This document shows, in pieces, positions 1-5,328 of a stretch of 6,634 nucleotides of DNA (the first letter of the stretch is position 1; each line of letters starts with the position of its first letter). Made by a program: the position numbers and the translations under genes. The stretch is taken from assembly GCA_003520455.1 (NCBI GenBank), contig DOUV01000115.1:1-6634 (forward strand), written 5' to 3'. The notes below the pieces were generated by a model. It saw only the letters and a list, made by a program, of their open reading frames with translations. It ran no database searches and had not been told where the DNA came from. Source of the stretch: Chloroflexota bacterium. Lineage in GTDB: Bacteria > Chloroflexota > Anaerolineae > Ardenticatenales > Ardenticatenaceae.

Positions 1-174
1 GGCGGCCACCTCGGCCGGCGTGGCCTTGCGGATCGCGCCCGCCGCGACCAACTCCTCCACCGGCGCTTCGCGGCGGTGCGGGCAGGTCAGGACCCGGAAG
101 CCCGCTTTGACGAGATTGAGGGCCATGGGCTTCCCCATCTGCCCCAACCCGAGAAAACCGATCTGACGCGTCAT
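1..174 (-). CDS. NAD(P)-binding beta-hydroxyacid dehydrogenase, 3-hydroxyisobutyrate dehydrogenase family (N-terminal fragment)
   Basis: Only the first 58 codons lie in the window; the gene runs off the left edge. The protein opens with a Rossmann fold: beta-strand residues 4-8, then the dinucleotide-binding glycine motif G9-x-G11-x-x-G14 within GFLGLGQMGKPMALNL (6-21). This is the hallmark of the 6-phosphogluconate/3-hydroxyisobutyrate dehydrogenase superfamily (also tartronate-semialdehyde and glyoxylate/succinic-semialdehyde reductases). These cytoplasmic enzymes oxidise or reduce beta-hydroxyacids using NAD(P). After the second strand the sequence CPHRR (31-35) is basic where an acidic residue would favour NAD, so I infer NADP(H) preference. 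The ATG at 174-172 is chosen because AAGGAG sits 5 nt upstream and the glycine motif starts at the usual distance. It follows the unknown membrane gene by 70 bp on the same strand. The substrate cannot be assigned because the catalytic lysine and C-terminal domain are outside the window. Confidence 0.87.
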   Translation of the reverse strand, partial: MTRQIGFLGLGQMGKPMALNLVKAGFRVLTCPHRREAPVEELVAAGAIRKATPAEVAA

Positions 175-179
175 CGAGG

Positions 180-185
180 CTCCTT
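180..185 (-). promoter_or_regulatory. Ribosome binding site of the dehydrogenase gene
   Basis: AAGGAG on the minus strand lies 5 nt before the ATG at 174. It is the strongest Shine-Dalgarno match in the window and fixes the start of the truncated dehydrogenase. It suggests this gene is translated independently rather than by coupling to the gene upstream. Confidence 0.75.
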
Positions 186-244
186 CGTATGTCGACCGGG
201 GGCGAGCAAATATCCAGGCGCCCGCCTGCCCGGCGAAGTCCACA

Positions 245-1582
245 TTAGGCCCCCTGCTCGGCCGGCACGGCGCCACGTGCGGGCCGGCGCCGCAGCATCA
301 GGAGCGCCAGGCCGAGGAGCGGGGGCACGGTCGAAAGCAGGTAGAGCAGCACACTGTTGGCCGGCGGGACACCCTGCACGCGCCGCTCGGACCCGAGTAG
401 CGGTTGCCCATCGGGCCCCACGATCCGGATGCGAGAGGCGTCGCCACCGGCCGGCGGCAGCCGAAATGCCGTAAAGGACGGGCGGCTGCCCTGCGCGCTC
501 GCAGCATCGTAGGGCACGATGGTGTACCCCAGGGCGGCGCCTTCGGTCTGCTTGACGAGGAAAGGCTGTTGGTCAACGGTCGCCACCGCCGTGTTGCCGC
601 GCAGGAGCTGCAACCGATCGCCCGTCACCGGCTCGGCCAGGACCCACTCCCAGCTCCCCTTGCCAACGGCCGGCTGCTGCGGCGCGAGCAGCCTGGCATA
701 GTCATAGCGCGGAAACTCGCGGGCGGTGAAGGGCTCCAGATAGAGATCCTCGCCGGGCCGTAGATAGAGCACAGCCTGCGGGTCGGTCGCCAGGGCGGGC
801 TCGGTCCAGCGCTCAGCCACGAAGGCGGTGTAGCCGACTCCCTGGCGGCGCGGCGCGAAGACGTGTAGCTTCTTGCGGCTGCCGGTTACCGTCGCCCCGC
901 TCGCCACGCGGAGCCGCAACTCGTAATCGCCGGGCGGCAGGTTGATCGCGTAGGCCTGCGCCGGCAGCGAGACGTAGCGGTTCAGCAGGGCCGGGGGCTC
1001 GCCCGGCGGCTGGGGCGGGAGCGCGTTAGTGTTCCCGGCCTTCAGTTGCTGCAAGTATTGTTCATAGACGGCCTGATAATCTGCCACGGCCCGCGCATAG
1101 CGGTCCTGGGCCTCCGATACCGTCTTCGACTCGGCCAAGTATTGCCGATAAGCCTGCTCAGCGGCAGCCCCGACGACTACCTGGCGGGGTGTGATCGAGT
1201 CGTAGACCAGCGCGGTCGTCGTCGGCTCCAGGCTGGCGACCACCCGGCCCCCGCGCGAGATTTCCAGCACCCCGGTCAGGCGCTTGTCAAGCGCCTGCCA
1301 GTCCGCACGGTACTCGAAGGTGAGCGGCCAGTAGTAGACCTCGGTCAGTTTGGGGCTGACGATATTGTCGGCGTTGGCGATCAGGAAAAGGGTATCCACC
1401 GAGCGCGGGTAGAAGATGTTCCTATACTGCTCGCCGGCATAGGCCCAGACGTCGTAGACGAGCTGCTGCTCGCGGGCCGCCGGCACGTTGGCCGCGCTCC
1501 GCACCCGCCAGACGAGCGCAACCGCGCCTACCAGGAGGAGGAGCACGAGCAACACCGTTGCCAGGCGTACCGCGCGTTTCAC
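245..1582 (-). CDS. Unrecognised membrane-anchored protein with a large extracytoplasmic region, downstream of an ABC-2 exporter
   Basis: I do not recognise this 445-residue protein. Numbered from the GTG at 1582, it has a short basic N-terminus, a membrane segment at about 7-25, about 385 mostly polar residues, a second membrane segment at about 411-430, then RRR (431-433) and a short tail. Both ends should be cytoplasmic with the bulk outside. Residues 139-181 are Ala/Glu/Gln/Tyr-rich and look helical, perhaps coiled coil, followed by a Pro-rich hinge (189-198). Further on, LPPGDYELRL (215-224) and a VGPDGQPLLG stretch (388-397) resemble beta-sandwich edges. There is no cysteine, no lipobox and no visible catalytic motif. 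I chose GTG 1582 because its GTGA overlaps the stop of the permease gene and a G-rich stretch precedes it by 7 nt. An in-frame GTG at 1600 (451 residues) is the alternative. The overlap points to an accessory subunit of the exporter, which is inference. Confidence 0.8.
   Translation of the reverse strand: MKRAVRLATVLLVLLLLVGAVALVWRVRSAANVPAAREQQLVYDVWAYAGEQYRNIFYPRSVDTLFLIANADNIVSPKLTEVYYWPLTFEYRADWQALDKRLTGVLEISRGGRVVASLEPTTTALVYDSITPRQVVVGAAAEQAYRQYLAESKTVSEAQDRYARAVADYQAVYEQYLQQLKAGNTNALPPQPPGEPPALLNRYVSLPAQAYAINLPPGDYELRLRVASGATVTGSRKKLHVFAPRRQGVGYTAFVAERWTEPALATDPQAVLYLRPGEDLYLEPFTAREFPRYDYARLLAPQQPAVGKGSWEWVLAEPVTGDRLQLLRGNTAVATVDQQPFLVKQTEGAALGYTIVPYDAASAQGSRPSFTAFRLPPAGGDASRIRIVGPDGQPLLGSERRVQGVPPANSVLLYLLSTVPPLLGLALLMLRRRPARGAVPAEQGA
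1579..1582 (-). other. GTGA stop/start overlap joining the ABC-2 permease and the unknown membrane gene
   Basis: The permease stop TGA (1581-1579) shares bases with a GTG (1582-1580) that opens the next reading frame. Four-base overlaps of this kind usually mean translational coupling. This one decides my start choice for the downstream gene. Confidence 0.6.
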
Positions 1583-2421
1583 GACGACACCCCCCGCCAC
1601 GCCACGATCCGTACGGCCAGAGCCAGGAGGACGGCCGTGTAGACGATCGAGGCGACGATGTTGCTCGCGTACTCGCCGGCGTTGCCGAGCGCGACGGCCT
1701 GGAGCCCGCGCAGCAGGTAGGCCAGCGGCGAAATGACGCCCGTCACGGCCGAGATCGCGTTGAGCACCGGCGCTAGCACGGCTACCAGCCCGCCGCCCAG
1801 CGCGGGCAGGACCTGCTCCGCCACCCGCCCCGTAAGCTGAAGCCCGAAGAGCACGAAGAGGAGCGCAACCAGGCCGAAGACGGCGGTGCGCGTCGAGGGC
1901 GCGGAGGCTGAGAGGGCCAGGCCGAAGGCCGCCATGTCGGCCAGGAGCAGGAGCGAGAGTGGCAGGGTCCAGAGAAGCTGGCCGCTGAGGGCGAAGCGCG
2001 TCACGATCGCGCTGATGGTGGCAGAGATGCAGGCGATCAGCAGGACGGTGAGCGCGTGCAGCAGGACGCCCGCAAACTTGGCGAGGATCAGGCTCGTCTC
2101 GGTGATGGGCGTATAAAAGAGGACGCGCAGGGTCCGCTGCTCGCGCTCCTGGATGATAGCTGTGACGGCGGCGATGGCCGTGTAGATGGCAGTCACCGCG
2201 ATCGCGCCGGAGAAAGCTGGAACCAGGGGGTCGGTCGCGACCAGCAGCCCGTAGTCGCCCAGGAAGCTCAGCGGCACGCTCAGCAGGTAGGCCGTGACGA
2301 GGGCGGCGAGCAAGGCGGCAATGTAGGGAACCGGGCTGCGGACGGCCGCCAGCCAGTCGCGCCGGGCAAGCGCCCAGATGCTGCGCCAGAAGAGGCGCCG
2401 GGGAACAGCTTGCCGGATCAT
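1579..2421 (-). CDS. ABC-2 type transporter permease
   Basis: A 280-residue integral membrane protein, normal length for a single-chain ABC-2 permease that works as a homodimer with its ATPase. Predicted membrane segments lie at about 33-51, 69-90, 117-140, 149-172, 178-197 and 254-274, with a hydrophobic re-entrant-like stretch at 205-245. The cytoplasmic loop after the second segment carries the family signature: E92-x-E94-x-x-T97-L98, then T104-P105 and K115. This matches the conserved 'ERE..TL..LL.TP' coupling region of the ABC-2 family. The ATG at 2421 overlaps the ATPase stop by four bases (ATGA). The frame stays open 183 bases further upstream, but that part lies inside the ATPase gene and lacks family similarity. 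No clear Shine-Dalgarno site is visible, consistent with coupling. It probably exports a drug, lipid, polysaccharide or peptide; the substrate is unknown. Confidence 0.9.
   Translation of the reverse strand: MIRQAVPRRLFWRSIWALARRDWLAAVRSPVPYIAALLAALVTAYLLSVPLSFLGDYGLLVATDPLVPAFSGAIAVTAIYTAIAAVTAIIQEREQRTLRVLFYTPITETSLILAKFAGVLLHALTVLLIACISATISAIVTRFALSGQLLWTLPLSLLLLADMAAFGLALSASAPSTRTAVFGLVALLFVLFGLQLTGRVAEQVLPALGGGLVAVLAPVLNAISAVTGVISPLAYLLRGLQAVALGNAGEYASNIVASIVYTAVLLALAVRIVAWRGVSS
2418..2421 (-). other. ATGA stop/start overlap joining the ABC-2 ATPase and permease genes
   Basis: The ATPase stop TGA (2420-2418) overlaps the permease ATG (2421-2419). The lack of a good Shine-Dalgarno site before the permease supports reinitiation by ribosomes finishing the ATPase, which would keep the two subunits in balance. 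Confidence 0.75.
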
Positions 2422-3419
2422 GAGCGCACGCGATCCGCCAGACCGGCGAGATCCCTCTCCGTCAGAGTCATGAAGGTCTCTTCCAGCGACGGCTGCCGGA
2501 CCTTCATCCCCACGATGACCGCTCCGAGTCCTGTCAAGGTCTGGGAGACCTGCGCGCGGTAGTCGCCCTCGCGCTCGACATCGACGGTCAACCGCCCGGG
2601 GCACGCTTCGACGTCGAAGACGAAGGGCAGAGCGCGCAGACGGTCGACCGCTTCCGCGGGAACGGAGGTCACTTCAATCTCGAGTGTGGCCCGCCCCTCG
2701 ACGGCGTCGCCCAGGGCCTCCATCGGTCCCTCGGCCAGCAGGCGGCCACGGTACAGGATACCGACGCGGTCGGCGAGGCGCTCGACCTCGGACAATATGT
2801 GCGAGGAGATGAAGATAGTCGTGCCGCGGCGCTTCAAATCGAGGAGGCGCTCGCGTATCTCACGGATCCCGTGAGGATCGAGCCCATTCACCGGCTCGTC
2901 TAGGAAAAGGAGCTCGGGGTCGTGCAGCAGCGCCCGCGCCAGGGCCAGCCGCTGCCGCATCCCATGGGAGAAGGTGGCGATACGCCGATCACGCTGTGGC
3001 CCGAGGCCCACTTCCTCCAGGCGCGCCTCCACCAGTCCCTTGCACCGGACGTTCAGGAGATCGGCGAAGAGGGCCAGGTATTCCCCGGCCGTCATCTCAT
3101 CGTACAGATACTGCTCCTCGCCGACGACGCCGATCCGCGTGAAGAGCAGCGGATCGCGACGCTCCAGCGGCCGGCCAAAGAGGGAGATGCGCCCGGCGGT
3201 GGGCCGGAGCTGTCCCAGCAGCAGCAGCATTGTCGTCGTCTTGCCGGCGCCGTTCGGACCCAGGAAGCCATAGATCTCGCCGCGCCGGACGTGCAGGCTG
3301 ACGTCGTCCAGGGCGGTGAAATCGCCGTAGCGCTTGGTAAGGTGCTCGGTCTGGAGAACCAGCGCGGTGTCGGGGTCGATCACCTTCCTCTGAGGGAGGT
3401 CGAGAGCTGTCGGAATCAT
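2418..3419 (-). CDS. ABC-2 type transporter ATP-binding protein
   Basis: A 333-residue cytoplasmic ATPase that should power the permease encoded next. All nucleotide-binding motifs are intact: Walker A GPNGAGKT (54-61), a Q-loop region with E101-E102-Q103, signature SHGMRQR (151-157), Walker B LLFLDEP (170-176) with catalytic E175, D-loop NGLD (178-181) and H-switch H207. The FSHGM variant of the signature and the C-terminal domain (about 245-333, ending in PSLEETFMTLT at 310-320) are typical of ABC-2 exporter ATPases. There is no TOBE domain as in MalK/UgpC, so this is unlikely to be the ATPase of the neighbouring sugar importer. The ATG at 3419 lies 15 bp after the upstream permease stop and has no clear Shine-Dalgarno site. 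A GTG at codon 13, preceded by AGAGGA, is a weaker alternative. The first 20 residues precede the conserved domain. Confidence 0.94.
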   Translation of the reverse strand: MIPTALDLPQRKVIDPDTALVLQTEHLTKRYGDFTALDDVSLHVRRGEIYGFLGPNGAGKTTTMLLLLGQLRPTAGRISLFGRPLERRDPLLFTRIGVVGEEQYLYDEMTAGEYLALFADLLNVRCKGLVEARLEEVGLGPQRDRRIATFSHGMRQRLALARALLHDPELLFLDEPVNGLDPHGIREIRERLLDLKRRGTTIFISSHILSEVERLADRVGILYRGRLLAEGPMEALGDAVEGRATLEIEVTSVPAEAVDRLRALPFVFDVEACPGRLTVDVEREGDYRAQVSQTLTGLGAVIVGMKVRQPSLEETFMTLTERDLAGLADRVRS

Positions 3420-3434
3420 GAGCGCGCCCGGCGG

Positions 3435-4292
3435 CTACCCTTTCATGGCTCCCATGGTGAGGCCGCGCACGACGTAGCGCTGCAGGGCGAAGGCCAGCAC
3501 GATCACTGGCAGGAGCACCATCGTCACACCCGCGCCGACCTGCCCCCAGAGAATCCCCTCGTCGGTGATGAAGCGTGAGGCCGCGACCGGGAGCGTGACA
3601 GCCCGGTTGGTCGTGAGCGCGAGGGCGAAGGTGAAATCATTCCAGGCAAGCACGAAGGCAAACAGGGCCGTCGCCACCAGTCCGGGGGCAGCGAGCGGGA
3701 GGATGATACGGACAAGGGCCTCCAGGCGCGCCGCGCCGTCGATCATTGCGGCCTCCTCCAGCTCGCGCGGGATCTGCATGAAGAAGCCGCGCAACATCCA
3801 GGTCGCGAAGGGCAGGTTGAGCCCGGTATAGGCGATGATCAGGGCCAGCCGCGTGTCAATCAGGTGCATCCCGCTGAAGATCAGGAAGAGGGGAATCACG
3901 ATCGCGATAGGAGGCAGCATGCGTGTCCCGATCACAAAGATCGCGAGCTGGTTCTTCCCGGGAAAATCAAAGCGAGCGAAGCTGTAGGCCGCCAGAGAGG
4001 CGAAGATCAACGGCACAACTGTGGCGAAGATCGAGATCACGACGCTGTTGGCATAGGTATTGACGAAGTTGAGACCTGCCGCGCCCCCTGTGCCGGCCCC
4101 CGAAAGAATGGCCTGGTAGTTTTCCAGCGAGGGGGTAAACAGCCAGACCGGCGGCATCGAAAAGGATTGCGCCCGCGTCTTCAACCCTGTGAGCACCAGC
4201 CAGATCAGCGGGAAGCTGAAGACCAGGAGCGAAACAATCACAAAAGCGTAGACGATGCTCATCTCCAGAATGCGGCGCGTTTTGCGACTCAT
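3435..4292 (-). CDS. Carbohydrate ABC transporter permease, MalG/UgpE family
   Basis: A 285-residue inner-membrane permease, the second of two that form the importer channel. Membrane segments are predicted at about 12-36, 81-105, 115-140, 147-171, 204-226 and 252-273. The cytoplasmic EAA loop, which docks the ATPase, runs from E179-E180-A181-A182 through D185-G186-A187 to the ILPL stretch at 197-200, and is intact. The segment after TM1 with PSLENYQ (55-60 region) and the C-terminus RGLTMGAMKG (276-285) are characteristic of the MalG/UgpE group (CUT1 sugar importers). The ATG at 4292 is supported by GGAGAG 8 nt upstream. It follows the MalF-type gene by 45 bp, and the exporter ATPase starts 15 bp after its TAG stop. 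The substrate is likely a sugar, oligosaccharide or polyol, but cannot be specified. Confidence 0.93.
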   Translation of the reverse strand: MSRKTRRILEMSIVYAFVIVSLLVFSFPLIWLVLTGLKTRAQSFSMPPVWLFTPSLENYQAILSGAGTGGAAGLNFVNTYANSVVISIFATVVPLIFASLAAYSFARFDFPGKNQLAIFVIGTRMLPPIAIVIPLFLIFSGMHLIDTRLALIIAYTGLNLPFATWMLRGFFMQIPRELEEAAMIDGAARLEALVRIILPLAAPGLVATALFAFVLAWNDFTFALALTTNRAVTLPVAASRFITDEGILWGQVGAGVTMVLLPVIVLAFALQRYVVRGLTMGAMKG

Positions 4293-4300
4293 GCGTTCTT

Positions 4301-4306
4301 CTCTCC
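4301..4306 (-). promoter_or_regulatory. Ribosome binding site of the MalG-type permease
   Basis: GGAGAG on the minus strand lies 8 nt before the ATG at 4292, inside the 45-bp gap between the two permease genes. It supports that ATG as the start. Confidence 0.65.
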
Positions 4307-4308
4307 AA

Positions 4309-4339
4309 AACGGAAGCAGACCGGGTACTACGTTCCGTT
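4309..4339 (-). repeat. Short inverted repeat across the stop codon of the MalF-type permease
   Basis: AACGGAA at 4309-4315 and TTCCGTT at 4333-4339 are perfect 7-base inverted copies with a 17-base spacer. The right arm overlaps the permease stop codon (4340-4338) and the left arm lies just before the next ribosome binding site. The stem is weak, has no T tract, and may be chance. Confidence 0.25.
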
Positions 4340-5264
4340 AGACGTCTACCTCGCCAGAGAGGTACCGCCAGTAGACCAGACTAATCACCATCGTGATGAG
4401 CAGCAGGACCCACGAGAGGGCCGCGCCGCGGCCAAGATCGAAGGTGCGAAAGCCGGTCAGATAAATCGCGATGCTCAAGGTGCGGGTCGAATTTGCGGGT
4501 CCTCCCCCCGTCAGGACCCAGATGACGTCGAAGACACGCAAGGTGAACATGGTGCGGAACACCAGGGCGACCAGGATCACCGGGCGCAGCATCGGGAGCG
4601 TGATCTTGGTAAAGAGCTGCCAGCTATTGGCGCCATCGAGGATGGCCGATTCGTACGGCTCGACCGGCAAGCTCTGTAACCCGGCGAGCAGAATCAGGAT
4701 CACGAACGACGTGTTCTGCCAGACTTCGACGGCGATGACGGAGGGGAGGGCGAGATCCACGCCCAGCCAGACCTGCGGTGGGACGTGGAGCAGCCCGATG
4801 AAGTAGTTCAGCATGCCGAATTCGGTGTGCAGCATGAACTTCCAGGCCAGTGCCACCGCCACCGGCGTGGCGAAGAAGGGAATCAGAATGATGGTGCGGA
4901 TGAAGCGCATGGCCACCAGGTCGGCCCGATTCAGGAGCAGGGCGAATACAAGGCCGAGGACGAATTCCACCACGATCGCGACCGCCGTGAAGAGCAGGGT
5001 CACTTTGACTGAAGTCCAGAACTGGTCGCTTTGCAGCAGGCGGGCGTAATTCTCCAGCCCGACGAAGCGCTCCCCCAGATCGGGGCGCAAAATGTTGTAA
5101 GCGTAGAAACTGAGCCTGAGGCTGGAGAGCATAGGCCACACCAGCACTAACAGCAGGGTAATGATCGTCGGCGCGAGCAGTACATAGGGGTAGATTCTTT
5201 TCAACAGTCGCGCCCAGGACAACCCGCCCGCTACTACCCGGGATTCGGTAATCTGCCTGGCCAT
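4338..5264 (-). CDS. Carbohydrate ABC transporter permease, MalF/UgpA family
   Basis: A 308-residue inner-membrane permease that pairs with the MalG-type protein encoded next. Membrane segments are predicted at about 27-50, 88-111, 122-144, 171-195, 226-250 and 282-301. The EAA loop spans about 202-228, with E205-S206-A207, D210-G211-A212 and ITLPML (221-226). The following LTGGGPANST (251-260) is a strongly conserved block of MalF/UgpA-type permeases, and VGLENYAR (68-75) is the usual motif after the first segment. Length is normal for the UgpA subgroup, without the extra periplasmic domain of E. coli MalF. The ATG at 5264 has a GGAG only 4 nt upstream, closer than ideal, and a GC-rich hairpin lies just before that site. 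Together these could keep its translation below that of the binding protein, which is inference. The gene starts 64 bp after the binding-protein stop. Confidence 0.93.
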   Translation of the reverse strand: MARQITESRVVAGGLSWARLLKRIYPYVLLAPTIITLLLVLVWPMLSSLRLSFYAYNILRPDLGERFVGLENYARLLQSDQFWTSVKVTLLFTAVAIVVEFVLGLVFALLLNRADLVAMRFIRTIILIPFFATPVAVALAWKFMLHTEFGMLNYFIGLLHVPPQVWLGVDLALPSVIAVEVWQNTSFVILILLAGLQSLPVEPYESAILDGANSWQLFTKITLPMLRPVILVALVFRTMFTLRVFDVIWVLTGGGPANSTRTLSIAIYLTGFRTFDLGRGAALSWVLLLITMVISLVYWRYLSGEVDV

Positions 5265-5268
5265 AAGA

Positions 5269-5272
5269 CTCC
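5269..5272 (-). promoter_or_regulatory. Ribosome binding site of the MalF-type permease
   Basis: GGAG on the minus strand lies 4 nt before the ATG at 5264. The spacing is short, and the site begins only 6 nt after the foot of the intergenic hairpin, so ribosome access may be limited. Confidence 0.5.
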
Positions 5273-5278
5273 AGGGTA

Positions 5279-5307
5279 GCGGCCGGCGCGCGTGCCGCGC
5301 CGGCCGC
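5279..5307 (-). promoter_or_regulatory. Perfect 12-bp GC-only hairpin between the binding-protein and permease genes
   Basis: GCGGCCGGCGCG at 5279-5290 and CGCGCCGGCCGC at 5296-5307 are exact inverted complements separated by a 5-base loop. In the transcript the stem begins 21 nt after the binding-protein stop and ends 6 nt before the next GGAG. No T tract follows, so it does not look like a factor-independent terminator. In known importer operons (for example malE-malF in E. coli), stem-loops at this position protect the upstream message and raise the binding protein over the permeases. I infer the same role here. Confidence 0.7.
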
Positions 5308-5328
5308 CCTAAACCGCGGCTGCGGCTG

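Noticed and set aside
215..228. CAGGC/GCCTG inverted repeat in the 70-bp gap before the dehydrogenase, a possible terminator
   Set aside because: The stem is only 5 bp with a 4-nt loop and is followed by GATATTTGC rather than a T tract. Such short GC repeats are common at this base composition.
1046..1642. Plus-strand open frame of 198 codons
   Set aside because: It is antisense to the unknown membrane gene and crosses into the permease gene. The minus-strand reading is favoured by its membrane segments and stop/start overlap.
2422..2604. Upstream in-frame extension of the ABC-2 permease (61 extra codons)
   Set aside because: It lies wholly inside the ATPase gene, is Arg/Gly/Pro-rich like an out-of-frame shadow, and the ATG at 2421 gives the normal family length and an ATGA overlap.
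2940..2970. Non-canonical ABC signature (SHGM instead of SGGQ) as a possible defect
   Set aside because: SHGM followed by RQR is a common variant among ABC-2 exporter ATPases, and all other catalytic motifs are intact.
3219..3240. CAG and GTC triplet runs resembling a microsatellite
   Set aside because: They encode the Leu and Thr runs just after Walker A (TTTMLLLL), a normal part of this ATPase family.
3864..4679. Long plus-strand open frame of 271 codons
   Set aside because: It runs antisense across both sugar permease genes, its product is low-complexity and rich in charged residues, and it shows no domain. It is a by-product of GC-rich codon use on the other strand.
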